The notes: a model not told the origin generated them from the sequence alone. Positions 36,843-44,718 are shown, numbered from the stretch's first letter. The stretch: 64,000 nucleotides of DNA from an uncultured Treponema sp. (GCA_934699065.1 CAKUWD010000002.1:8208-72207); one strand, 5' to 3'. Program-made: numbers and translations.

Positions 36843-37217
36843 CTAGCACTTCCATAATTTATGTAGATTACAGAATTCAAAAGCATTCAAAACCTTTTCG
36901 CCATCAAGCAAAGCAAACTCTGCCTTTGGTTCTTCTCCCGGTTTCAAAAACTTTTTCTGAATTCCTTTATCAGTTACAAGCACAATCCATTCAATATAAT
37001 GTTCTGGTAACATAGGATGAGTTACAGAGCCTACGCTTACAGTTACCTTATTTCCTTCTGCCTGAACAACAGGCACATGTTTTTCAACAGCAGCATCTGT
37101 AGTTCCAGGAATCAATTCTGACATATCTTCACCACAGCAAACTGTAGGTACCCCAGAATCCTTTACAACTACAATAATTTTTCCACAATGTTTGCAGAAA
37201 TAAAACTTAACGTCCAT
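36843..37217 (-). CDS. desulfoferrodoxin-type superoxide reductase (2Fe-SOR)
   Basis: 124 residues. Four Cys at 8, 11, 27 and 28 (FCKHC ... VCCGEDM) form the rubredoxin-like centre I. Centre II is given by EKHVPVV, HPMLPEHYIEWI and the terminal CNLHKLWKC. It reduces superoxide to peroxide without making oxygen, a typical defence of anaerobes. The well-known T. pallidum enzyme lacks centre I cysteines, so this one is the more complete form. AGGAGG precedes the start. Confidence 0.9.
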   Translation of the reverse strand: MDVKFYFCKHCGKIIVVVKDSGVPTVCCGEDMSELIPGTTDAAVEKHVPVVQAEGNKVTVSVGSVTHPMLPEHYIEWIVLVTDKGIQKKFLKPGEEPKAEFALLDGEKVLNAFEFCNLHKLWKC

Positions 37218-37353
37218 TTTTGCCTCCTAATAAATCTTAATAAAAGGGTAACTAAAGATTTTGAATTTGTCAAATTTTCATGATTTTTCCAAACTATTCC
37301 CTATTTTGCCAAAATCTTCTATAATAAAACATTAAAATTTTTAGAGGAAAAAA

Positions 37354-39672
37354 ATGCCTAAAATCGAATGTAACGAAAAACTGTTTTTTGATGCTATCGG
37401 AAAAAAATACACTTATGATGCTCTGGAAGATGTACTTCCTTGCGCTAAGGCTGAGCTGGATGAAAAGCCGGATATGAGCCAGCCTGAAAACGAGCGCGTT
37501 GTAAAAATCGAATTGAATGATACTAACCGCCCTGACCTCTGGTCTACTAACGGTGTGGCTCGTCAGATTAAGCTGCACGAAGGCGGAAAAACTGTTGACT
37601 ATATGAAGCTGATGGCTAACCACGGCAACAACGATTACGAAGGCCGTATTGTTGAGGTTGACCCTGAGCTTAAAGATATCCGCCCTTACATGGTTGCATT
37701 TATGATTACCGGTAAGGCAATTGATGATCCTATGCTTAAGGACATCATCCAGACTCAGGAAAAGCTGGCATGGAACTTTGGCCGCAAGCGTAAGTCTATT
37801 TCTATGGGCGTTTACCGCGTTGACCAGATTAAGTTCCCTGTTCGCTACCACGCTGTTGACCCGGACAAAACTTCGTTCGTGCCACTTCAGTGCGACGCTC
37901 CAATGACTTGCCGCCAGATTCTTACTGACCATCCAAAGGGAAAAGATTTCGGCTGGATTCTCGCTGATATGAAAAAGTTCCCTCTTTTGAGCGATGCTAA
38001 GGACGAAGTTCTTTCTATGGCTCCAATCATCAACTCAGCTACTCTTGGTGCTGTTCAGGTTGGCGACAAGGACCTTATGGTTGAGCTCACTGGTGATAAT
38101 ATCGAAAACCTGATTTTGTCTGCTAACATCGTTGCTTGTGATTTTGCTGATCAGGATTATGAAATCAAGCCTATTCTTGTAAAGCATCCTTATGATACTG
38201 GTCTTGGAAAGGATATTATGGTTCCTTACTACTTCCAGCCAACAACTAAAACAACTCTCGGCGCAATCAACAAGCTTCTCGGAAGCGACTTTGATATGCC
38301 TAAGGTTGTTGATGCTCTTACACGCATGGGAAGCACTGTTGAAGTTAAGGGTGACGAAATCACTTTGAGCCCAGCTCCTTACCGCAACGACTTCCTCCAC
38401 GAAGTTGATATTATTGAAGACGTTATGATTGGCTGCAATGTTGCCGCCTTTGAGCCACGCACTCCACAGGACTTCACTGTTGGCCGTCTTCTTCCACTTA
38501 CTGAGTTCAGCCGCAAGGCAAAGACTTTGATGGTTGGTCTTGGCTATCAGGAAATGATTTTCAACTATGTTGGTTCTAAGAAAGATTATATTGATAATAT
38601 GCTGATTGACGGCTCTAAGGTTATCGAAATTGCTAACCCTATGAGCGAAAACTATCAGTTTATCCGCCCTGAGATTTTGTCATCTCTCTGCCGTGCCGAA
38701 GCTGGTTCTGCAAACGCTATGTACCCTCACAAGATTTTTGAAATCGGTAAGGTTGCATATCTTAAAGATGATGAAAACACTGGTACAATCACACGCCAGC
38801 ACCTGGGCTTCTTGACTGCTGCAAGCAATGCTAACTTCAATACTCTGGCATCTGAAGTTTCTTCACTTGTTTACTTCCTCGACCACGAGTACAAAGTAGT
38901 TGAAAGCGAAGATCCACGCTTCATTCCTGGCCGTCAGGCTCAGCTGATTGTTGATGGACAGCCGGCAGGTGTATTCGGTGAAGTTCACCCACAAGTTCTT
39001 GAGAACTGGGGAATTACAGTTCCTTGTGTTGCCGGCGAACTCGACCTCGAAACTTTGATGGCTACAGCTGATACTAAAACTGAAGCTGAAAAGGCAAAAG
39101 ACAAGAAAAATACGGTGGTTGAGCCTGTCGAAACCACCGCTGGTGGCAACCAGAAATCAGAAGCAGAAACAAACCCTGTAAAATACTTCAACGAACACAT
39201 TGAGCTCCGCGTTGCAAAAATCACAAAGGTTGAAACAAACCCACAGGGCGACAAGCTTTATATCGAAACTTTGGATGACGGAACTGGCACAGAACGCATT
39301 ATTCAGAGCGGCCTTCGCCCATACCTGACAGAAGATGAACTTCTCGGTCAGCACGTAATCATCGCTGCTAACCTCGCTCCAAGAAAGATGAAGGGCGTAG
39401 AAAGCCGCGGTATGCTCCTTGCCTGCGACTACACAGAAGACGGCAAAGAAAAGGTTGAACTCCTCACTGCTCCATGGGCAGCTCCAGGAACAATCATCCA
39501 GATTGAAGGTGCCGAATACACAGGCGAAAAGCCAGCCAAAATCGACATCGACCACTTCTGCAAGATTGAATATCGCGTAAGCGGAAAGTGCTTCACAATC
39601 GCCGGCAAGAAAGCTCTCGCAGCCGGCAAGCCAGTTACAACAAACAAGGCCGATAATTGCGAAGTTTGCTAA
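37354..39672 (+). CDS. pheT: phenylalanyl-tRNA synthetase beta subunit with C-terminal tRNA-binding domain
   Basis: 772 residues. Residues 1-570 follow the archaeal/eukaryal-type PheT known from spirochaetes: ELNDTNRPDLWS, then the B5 domain near 290-370 (PTTKTTLGAINKLLGSD) and the catalytic-like core (EVDIIEDVMIGCN, NPMSENYQFIRPEIL). A linker with an inserted palindromic repeat (about 587-595, TVVEPVETT) leads to a Trbp111/EMAPII-like OB domain (about 615-772: ELRVAKITKVETNPQGDKLY ... LAPRKMKGVESRGMLLA). Bacterial PheT normally carries that fold at the N-terminus. TATAAT (37320-37325) and AGAGGA precede the start. The 3' end has a second copy 4.3 kb downstream. Confidence 0.9.
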   Translation: MPKIECNEKLFFDAIGKKYTYDALEDVLPCAKAELDEKPDMSQPENERVVKIELNDTNRPDLWSTNGVARQIKLHEGGKTVDYMKLMANHGNNDYEGRIVEVDPELKDIRPYMVAFMITGKAIDDPMLKDIIQTQEKLAWNFGRKRKSISMGVYRVDQIKFPVRYHAVDPDKTSFVPLQCDAPMTCRQILTDHPKGKDFGWILADMKKFPLLSDAKDEVLSMAPIINSATLGAVQVGDKDLMVELTGDNIENLILSANIVACDFADQDYEIKPILVKHPYDTGLGKDIMVPYYFQPTTKTTLGAINKLLGSDFDMPKVVDALTRMGSTVEVKGDEITLSPAPYRNDFLHEVDIIEDVMIGCNVAAFEPRTPQDFTVGRLLPLTEFSRKAKTLMVGLGYQEMIFNYVGSKKDYIDNMLIDGSKVIEIANPMSENYQFIRPEILSSLCRAEAGSANAMYPHKIFEIGKVAYLKDDENTGTITRQHLGFLTAASNANFNTLASEVSSLVYFLDHEYKVVESEDPRFIPGRQAQLIVDGQPAGVFGEVHPQVLENWGITVPCVAGELDLETLMATADTKTEAEKAKDKKNTVVEPVETTAGGNQKSEAETNPVKYFNEHIELRVAKITKVETNPQGDKLYIETLDDGTGTERIIQSGLRPYLTEDELLGQHVIIAANLAPRKMKGVESRGMLLACDYTEDGKEKVELLTAPWAAPGTIIQIEGAEYTGEKPAKIDIDHFCKIEYRVSGKCFTIAGKKALAAGKPVTTNKADNCEVC
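39114..39138. repeat. GGTGGTT/AACCACC palindrome inside pheT
   Basis: Short 25-base form, GGTGGTTGAGC then CTGTCGAAACCACC, read as VVEPVETT in the linker before the tRNA-binding domain. Confidence 0.85.
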
Positions 39673-39677
39673 ACCGC

Positions 39678-39712
39678 CGTCATTGCGAGACACGAAGTGT
39701 CGAAGCAATCCA
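39678..39712. repeat. REP-type repeat (GTCATTGCGAG family)
   Basis: CGTCATTGCGAG, the hairpin ACACGAAGTGT and CGAAGCAATCCAT, directly after the pheT stop. Confidence 0.75.
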
Positions 39713-39773
39713 TAAATAAAAAAAGACCGTCCGAAAATGATATGTACCCATAATTCTGGACACATATTATGAA

Positions 39774-40661
39774 TTAGGCCGAAAGAATGGATGCTTCCCT
39801 ATATTTTGTGGGAGGCATCCATTTTGTTTTAACCTGTATTCGCTTATTGTTATAATAGTCTATATATTCTGCAACTGCTACAGAAAATTCTTCAAAAGAT
39901 TTAAAATCCTTTTCATGTTCATAATACAATTCATTTTTCAAACGTCCAAAGAAAGTTTCCATAATGCAATTGTCATAGCAGTTTCCTTTACGAGACATAG
40001 ATTGAATAACACCATGTTTAATCAAACTTGTTCTGTAATAAATATGCTGATACTGCCATCCCTGATCCGAATGAAAAATAAGTCCATTAACTTCTTGGAA
40101 TTTTTCGAATGCTTTATCCAACATTCGTTTTATCTGTTCCATGTTTGGACTCAATGACAAATCATAAGAAATTATCTCATTTGTATGCATATCAAGAATT
40201 GGAGAGAGATAGCATTTGCCCCAAGAAAAATTAAACTGTGAAACATCAGTTGTCCACTTCTGAAAAGGCGCAGTTGTACTGAAATCTCTGTTAATTAGAT
40301 TCGCAGCAATTTTTCCAACTTCACCTTTGTATGAATGATACTTTTCTTTTGGTCGTTTTCCAAATAGTCCCAGAGAATGCATTATTCTTTGGACTCTCTT
40401 GTGATTTACAGTTTTACCACGGTTTAGAAGTTCTCTGTAAACGCGACGCACACCATATCTTTCTTTGTTTTCTGCAAAAATCTTCAGTATTTCTTGTGCC
40501 AGGGCTGCATTTTTTTCAGCAATAACGTTCTTTTTGCTTATTTCAAAGTAATATGTCGATTTTGACATTTTTGCAGCTTTTAAAAGATAATTTAATCTGT
40601 ATCCTTTTTCTTGGAGTTCTTTGAGGACTTTTGCTTTTTCGCCTTGAGTTGTTCGTCCCAT
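39774..40661 (-). CDS. IS3-family transposase OrfB (DDE integrase domain)
   Basis: 295 residues. An N-terminal HTH_21-like segment (RYGVRRVYRELLNRGKTVNHKRVQRIM) precedes the rve catalytic core. The DDE residues are in KWTTDVSQF, IFHSDQGWQYQ and CIMETFFGRLKNE. It is normally made as an OrfAB fusion by -1 frameshifting; here it also has its own ATG. The domain looks intact. Confidence 0.9.
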   Translation of the reverse strand: MGRTTQGEKAKVLKELQEKGYRLNYLLKAAKMSKSTYYFEISKKNVIAEKNAALAQEILKIFAENKERYGVRRVYRELLNRGKTVNHKRVQRIMHSLGLFGKRPKEKYHSYKGEVGKIAANLINRDFSTTAPFQKWTTDVSQFNFSWGKCYLSPILDMHTNEIISYDLSLSPNMEQIKRMLDKAFEKFQEVNGLIFHSDQGWQYQHIYYRTSLIKHGVIQSMSRKGNCYDNCIMETFFGRLKNELYYEHEKDFKSFEEFSVAVAEYIDYYNNKRIQVKTKWMPPTKYREASILSA

Positions 40662-40710
40662 TCTGCGTGTCTCAAGGCTATAGATTTTTTTATTATTTCG
40701 TTCTCCGCTT

Positions 40711-41160
40711 TCAGATATTCATTTTCATTTCGTAACCGTAATAGTTCATCTCGTTCTTTTTCTGTAAGAGTTTTCGTGTTTTTTGATTTTTTTTCATAAC
40801 TTGATTTTTCCTTGGTCGTCCTATTGAAATGCTCTTTAATCCATCATAACCGTTATCTTTATATTTTTTAACCCACAGATGAAGCTGCCCAGGATTCAGC
40901 CCGGCCTTGCATGCAGTTTCTTCAATTGATTTTCCTTCAAGAACTTTTGAAACAAGATTAAATCGTTCTTCTAAAGTCCACCTTTTTTTTTGAGACTTGT
41001 GATGTAATGCTGATATACCTTGATGTTCCTCAATTTTTTCCCATCGTCGTATCATTTTATGGAAATTTTGTGGATCTTTAATACCTTCTGGTGTTTCAAC
41101 CCAGATTCCTTGTCTGTAAAGTTCAATGCATCTAAGTTTGAACTCTAATGTGTATCGCAT
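40711..41160 (-). CDS. IS3-family OrfA (DNA-binding), probably frameshifted near its end
   Basis: 149 residues with two helix-turn-helix units (YTLEFKLRCIELYRQG and WTLEERFNLVSKVLEGKSIEETACKAGLNPGQLHLWVKKY). The expected leucine-zipper tail (ELLRLRNENEYLKAENEII) is encoded in the -1 frame after an A8 run (40787-40794). As read, the protein therefore ends in an unrelated peptide. Either one base was lost or polymerase slippage at the A-run restores the product. Confidence 0.75.
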   Translation of the reverse strand: MRYTLEFKLRCIELYRQGIWVETPEGIKDPQNFHKMIRRWEKIEEHQGISALHHKSQKKRWTLEERFNLVSKVLEGKSIEETACKAGLNPGQLHLWVKKYKDNGYDGLKSISIGRPRKNQVMKKNQKTRKLLQKKNEMNYYGYEMKMNI

Positions 41161-41227
41161 AAAAATACCCCTTTTACTTTTGTCCAGTAAAAGGGGTACA
41201 TATCAAAATCCCGGACGGTTTTTTTGT

Positions 41228-42913
41228 TTATTTATTAATATACTTCCAACCAAAACCACCCACACTTTTTTTCTTTCCTTTGCAAACTGAAGTTATATTT
41301 GATGAACTTTTTAATCCACAATCATTTGCAGCTTCTGTAATAGAATCATATATTTTTTCTATTTCGTTTGTTTTTAGATTTAACCTGGCCACTTTTCGAT
41401 TCTTATTATGCCAGAATCTGTCCATTGCACACTTTCTACAACCAGTTCCACTTGTTCTACTAGCAATTTCTGCTTCATATTCATTTCCACAATCTGGACA
41501 AATCCACCAGGCCTTAAAGTGAGTTCCACAAGAAAACATATATGGTGTTGCAGGAAAGTTCTTCTGAAAGTGCCATTGTTTTGCTAATTCTGGATATAGT
41601 TTTCCAAAAGAATTTGAATATTCTTTATCCATAATTTTTGTAATCTGAAATTTATCTTTTTCGATATGAATATCATAATTATTTATACCTAAGAATTGCA
41701 ATAAATCACAAATTGTTTTTTCCAAAATATCGTGTTCCCACATTGTGTAAAAGACAAAGTCACAACTCTCTAAATCAGAATCTTTTTTCTTTGTTTCTTT
41801 TAATCGAATTAAAGTAATTCCATTTTCTTTGCATAAAAGATATTTTCTTTTTTCTCTTTCAAACAAGCTATCTTTATGCCAGACTTTTCCATCATATTCA
41901 ATAGCAATCTTTTTATCAGGAATAAAAATATCAAGTTCGAAATCTTTAAGAAAAGAATCCTTATATCTATTTATTGTATTTGGATAATATTTCCTTACAT
42001 AAAAAAATACAGCCTGTTCTGCAAATGAAGTATGTCTTCTTGCATCACAAATCGGACAACAATTCCCATTGCCCTTTTTCCTTGTTCTATTTAAAATAGT
42101 TGATTGATATTCATGTCCGATAGGACATATCCACCAAACTTTTTTTGCATTTCCATAAGAAAATTGGGTTGGTTTCAAATTACCATTTTTTGTTGGATGC
42201 CATTGTACTGCTATATCAGGATGCGTTGTTTGTAAATCATTTAGTCCTTTTACCACAATTCGATTTGTACAAACTGGACAATATAATGCTTTATTACGAT
42301 TATTTATCTTATCTTCAAATGAATAATTACACACGTGGCATTTCCACCATACTCGTTTGTTTGATGATGATGTGAAATCAGATGGTTTAAGAGGATAATT
42401 TGCTTCATAATCCCAATCTTTGAGTAACTTAGGATTTGAAATACATCCCGTTTCTTGTAATTTCTCTTTATATCTCTTTTTCCAAACCTTTTTACGAGCA
42501 CATGAAGGACATCCATTTTTCCTCGCACCTGTCCTTGCTGTAACACTAGTTACCCAATGATTGTTACAAACAGAACACACCCAATGTACTCTAGATAATG
42601 AACCTTCTGTAACATCTTCGGGTGTTAGGGTACCGTTATTTTCATAATCCCATTCTTTTGCTAATTCTGGATGCGTAGATTGTAAGTCATTTTTTCCACG
42701 ATGCAACTTACGATTAGAACATATTGGGCAATTATTTCCATCTATTCTTTCTTGCAATGTAGCTTGCCAAGAATGATTTCTATCACAACTCCACCATAAA
42801 GGTTTTATATATTCTAAAGAAAGTGTATTTATAGAAATTTCTTTATTTTTGGAATAATCGAATTCTTTAGTAATAAATGAATATAATTCCGTTATGTCAA
42901 AATTCAAAAACAA
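41228..42913 (-). CDS. multi-zinc-ribbon (DUF4379-like) protein with Vsr-type nuclease domain and NUMOD1-like tail
   Basis: 561 residues. Four treble-clef zinc modules (about residues 20-285) share the pattern HPELAKEWDY...W.C..C...W......R....CP.C. A PD-(D/E)XK nuclease domain follows (about 295-400), with the core FELDIFIPDKKIAIEYDGKVWH and LLCKENGITLIRLKE. A fifth zinc module (about 435-505) and a NUMOD1-like helix (IYDSITEAANDCGLKSSSNIT) end the protein. This combination resembles homing or mobile-element endonucleases. The only plausible start is TTG at 42913, after AAGAGA, so the 5' end may be shortened. Confidence 0.75.
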   Translation of the reverse strand: MFLNFDITELYSFITKEFDYSKNKEISINTLSLEYIKPLWWSCDRNHSWQATLQERIDGNNCPICSNRKLHRGKNDLQSTHPELAKEWDYENNGTLTPEDVTEGSLSRVHWVCSVCNNHWVTSVTARTGARKNGCPSCARKKVWKKRYKEKLQETGCISNPKLLKDWDYEANYPLKPSDFTSSSNKRVWWKCHVCNYSFEDKINNRNKALYCPVCTNRIVVKGLNDLQTTHPDIAVQWHPTKNGNLKPTQFSYGNAKKVWWICPIGHEYQSTILNRTRKKGNGNCCPICDARRHTSFAEQAVFFYVRKYYPNTINRYKDSFLKDFELDIFIPDKKIAIEYDGKVWHKDSLFEREKRKYLLCKENGITLIRLKETKKKDSDLESCDFVFYTMWEHDILEKTICDLLQFLGINNYDIHIEKDKFQITKIMDKEYSNSFGKLYPELAKQWHFQKNFPATPYMFSCGTHFKAWWICPDCGNEYEAEIASRTSGTGCRKCAMDRFWHNKNRKVARLNLKTNEIEKIYDSITEAANDCGLKSSSNITSVCKGKKKSVGGFGWKYINK

Positions 42914-42950
42914 AATCGTATCTCTTCTTACAATTCAAGCACATTAAGAA

Positions 42951-43235
42951 TTATTTATTATAATAATCCCTGCCGCCAAAATCTTTCCAGGTTTTATACA
43001 TATCAATGTAATTTGCTTGAATAAACTTTTGAATTACGGTTATTTCCTTATCAGTTAAATCTCCACGCTTTTGCATTACAGATGAACCGTCAGCTCTTAC
43101 AAAAAACTTTGCTGAATCTTTTTCTGTCAGTTTTTTATCACTGGCATGAACATGCATAGCCTCAACAATACATTGCGACGTAAAATATAAATAATGATTT
43201 GCAATTTTATCACGTAGATATTTAGGCATTGTCAT
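42951..43235 (-). CDS. DUF4160-like small protein
   Basis: 94 residues with the order seen in DUF4160 proteins: EAMHVHAS, then SAKFFVRADGS, then a helical end (LTDKEITVIQKFIQANYIDMYKTWKDF). DUF4160 genes often sit in small accessory pairs. It overlaps the preceding gene by 14 bases and lies 37 bases before the zinc-ribbon gene. Function not established. Confidence 0.55.
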   Translation of the reverse strand: MTMPKYLRDKIANHYLYFTSQCIVEAMHVHASDKKLTEKDSAKFFVRADGSSVMQKRGDLTDKEITVIQKFIQANYIDMYKTWKDFGGRDYYNK

Positions 43236-43461
43236 CCTCTAGGAAAGCTAAGTTTCGTTTTGCCAAAGAAAGAACAATTCCCTGTTCAATTTCATCCATG
43301 TTAGTTTCGATAATTTCCAATTCTTTACTAATTACCATTGCACAATCAGGATGATCAAGATTTAAGATGCTTATAAATCCATCATCTCGTTTTGAAAAAG
43401 CGTATCCATTTACGATGATTGTTGCATTTTCTGCAATTTTCTGAAGTTCTTTTTCAGGCAT
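43222..43461 (-). CDS. small accessory protein, hypothetical
   Basis: 79 acidic residues (MPEKELQKIAENATIIVNGY, FISILNLDHPDCAMVI). It overlaps the genes on both sides by 8 and 14 bases, so translation is probably coupled. No family recognised; size and context suggest one part of a toxin-antitoxin-like or defence module. Confidence 0.5.
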   Translation of the reverse strand: MPEKELQKIAENATIIVNGYAFSKRDDGFISILNLDHPDCAMVISKELEIIETNMDEIEQGIVLSLAKRNLAFLEDDNA

Positions 43462-43723
43462 ATTCTATTTTTACCTCTTTGATAGGTGCAAGGAATTTTT
43501 CTTTATCCATATATAAACCTTCAAGTACAGGAATAAGGTCTATATATTCTTCGATTTCTTCATCTTTGTGTTTATACTTTGCCATGACTTCAATGTAACC
43601 ATCATCCCACTGTAAAACTTTTGTATATCTTTCTAATCCGTTACAAGTTCGGAAAGTCAGCGTTTTTCCGCCAAATGAGAAAGTTGTATATTTATCAAAA
43701 CTACTTAAAATCGCAGTATTCAT
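43454..43723 (-). CDS. small accessory protein, hypothetical
   Basis: 89 residues, mostly beta-type (YTTFSFGGKTLTFRTCN, VLQWDDGYIEVMAKYK), with an acidic centre. It is first in a three-gene overlapping set. TATAAT lies 7 bases before its ATG, which fits a leaderless transcript. Family unknown. Confidence 0.5.
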   Translation of the reverse strand: MNTAILSSFDKYTTFSFGGKTLTFRTCNGLERYTKVLQWDDGYIEVMAKYKHKDEEIEEYIDLIPVLEGLYMDKEKFLAPIKEVKIEYA

Positions 43724-43730
43724 TAAATGT

Positions 43731-43736
43731 ATTATA
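43731..43736 (-). promoter_or_regulatory. -10 element 7 bases before a start (leaderless candidate)
   Basis: Minus-strand TATAAT, then ACATTTA, then the ATG at 43723. It heads the small-gene operon. Confidence 0.45.
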
Positions 43737-43764
43737 AGTCAAATATTTTGAATTTTCCACTATT

Positions 43765-43918
43765 AAAAATGCGTTAGCGCTGTGAAGGGCGCCGAAGGCG
43801 GCCACCGCAAGCGAACGAATGAAATGAGCGAGTGCGGAGGCTGGAGCGAAAGCGGAACCCGTAACATAGCGACCCGGAGCGACCGAGCATAGTGAGAGAG
43901 CGCAGGGGAACGCCCATA
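43765..43918. repeat. composite modular repeat, copy 2 (inverted)
   Basis: Shares GCGTTAG, GCCGAAGGCGGCCACCGCA, GGCTGGAGCGAAAGCGGAA and GGGGAACGCCC with the copy at 9358. Its middle slot holds AACGAATGAAATGAGCG instead of the GGTGGTT palindrome. Confidence 0.7.
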
Positions 43919-43929
43919 TTTTTCTTATT

Positions 43930-44048
43930 ATAAAATACTTCAACGAGCACATTGAGCTCCGCGTAAGCAACAAGTGTTCGGCAAAAAAGCCATGGCAGCC
44001 GGTAAGCCTGTTACAACAAACAAGGCAGATAACTGCGAAGTTTGCTAA
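43930..44048 (+). pseudogene. degenerate second copy of the pheT 3' end
   Basis: The segment KYFNEHIELRV is joined at a CGCGT microhomology to the last ~35 codons, skipping about 365 bases of the pheT domain. A further frameshift follows, then AAGKPVTTNKADNCEVC and stop. Against pheT 39179-39210 and 39575-39672, nearly all substitutions in the aligned codons are synonymous. It marks the right edge of the inserted segment. Confidence 0.8.
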
Positions 44049-44050
44049 GA

Positions 44051-44076
44051 GATTCCCGCGTCAAGCGCGTGAATGA
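44051..44076. repeat. REP-type repeat fragment
   Basis: ATTCCCGCGTCAAGCGCG and TGAATGACA, a short member of the TGTCATCC/AATGACA family. Confidence 0.5.
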
Positions 44077-44080
44077 CAAT

Positions 44081-44116
44081 AAAGGCCAGTCCGAACCACG
44101 GGCTGGCCTTTCTTTT
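44081..44116 (+). terminator. rho-independent terminator
   Basis: AAGGCCAG and CTGGCCTT pair around a short loop and are followed by a T-rich run. It probably ended the ancestral pheT transcript before the insertion. Confidence 0.8.
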
Positions 44117-44143
44117 GTGTATTTTCGAATGTAATACACCTTT

Positions 44144-44401
44144 TTAGTTATAATGTCCTTTACAAGCGGCAATGATTATATTATCTCCATCCTGCTTGTA
44201 AACAATACGATTGGTGTCATCTATCCGGCGACTCCACCAGCCGCTAAGATTTTCTTTTAATGGCTCTGGTTTTCCTATTCCGTCGAAAGGACTTCGTTGG
44301 ATATCTTTTATTAAGGCATTTAATTTTTTAAGAGTTTTCTTGTCTTCCGTTTGCCAGGCGCAATAATCATCCCAAGCGTTTTCATGCCACAAAATCTTCA
44401 C
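44144..44401 (-). CDS. yoeB: YoeB/Txe-family mRNA endonuclease toxin
   Basis: 85 residues. The catalytic positions known for YoeB are all present at the same numbers: Glu46 (KPEPLKE), Arg65 (TNRIVY) and His83-Tyr84 (KGHYN). It starts 3 bases after the antitoxin stop. YoeB cleaves mRNA in the ribosomal A site. The partner here is DinJ/RelB-like rather than YefM-like. Confidence 0.92.
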   Translation of the reverse strand: MKILWHENAWDDYCAWQTEDKKTLKKLNALIKDIQRSPFDGIGKPEPLKENLSGWWSRRIDDTNRIVYKQDGDNIIIAACKGHYN

Positions 44402-44404
44402 TGG

Positions 44405-44665
44405 CTACACCTCTGCCAGCTTATGTTCTTTAAGCTGTGCTTTTCCGCTGTCAATTTCGCTGGTGATTTTTTCGAGATAATGAAGGTTTGTGTCGCTGTA
44501 AAATGGATCAAGAGTAAGGTCGAAAGGAATTCTACGCTCACGAATAACCTTTTTAGCAAACATCTTAAATGCTGCTGTAATTGTTAAACCAAGCTGATCG
44601 CATACATCTTCAAAAGAGTTCTTTTCATCTGTATCCATTCTGATATTAATCATTGACTGTGCCAT
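44405..44665 (-). CDS. RelB/DinJ-family antitoxin
   Basis: 86 residues from the ATG at 44665, chosen for the AGGAAG site 7 bases upstream. The N-terminus MAQSMINIRMDTDEKNSFEDVCDQLGL (split here only by numbering) is the ribbon-helix-helix domain, and TITAAFKMFAKKVIRERRIPFDL is the DinJ hallmark. The C-terminal helix would wrap the toxin. It likely represses its own operon. Confidence 0.88.
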   Translation of the reverse strand: MAQSMINIRMDTDEKNSFEDVCDQLGLTITAAFKMFAKKVIRERRIPFDLTLDPFYSDTNLHYLEKITSEIDSGKAQLKEHKLAEV

Positions 44666-44718
44666 AAATTCACTTCCTATATACAATGTAAAGCATAATT
44701 ATATATTTGTAAAGCAAT

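Larger units (their letters stand above)
39738..41205 (-). mobile_element. IS3-family insertion sequence (IS150-like)
   Basis: 1468 bases. The ends are TGATATGTACCC (39738-39749) and its complement GGGTACATATCA (41194-41205). A second matched block TGTCCAG/CTGGACA lies further in. The terminal TG...CA and a 3-base AAA target duplication fit the IS3 family. It encodes OrfA and OrfB on the minus strand and sits in the loop of a terminator. Confidence 0.88.
39721..41226. terminator. bidirectional terminator split by an insertion sequence
   Basis: ACCGTCCG at 39726-39733 and CGGACGGT at 41212-41219 are the two stem halves, flanked by an A-run on the left and a T-run on the right. Removing the insertion sequence and one copy of the AAA duplication restores a hairpin with a 7-base loop (AAAATCC). 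It would serve both pheT and the convergent zinc-ribbon gene. Confidence 0.7.

Noticed and set aside
43701..43973. Minus-strand open frame across the composite repeat
   Set aside because: It is made of repeat sequence and the antisense of the pheT fragment, with no ribosome site.
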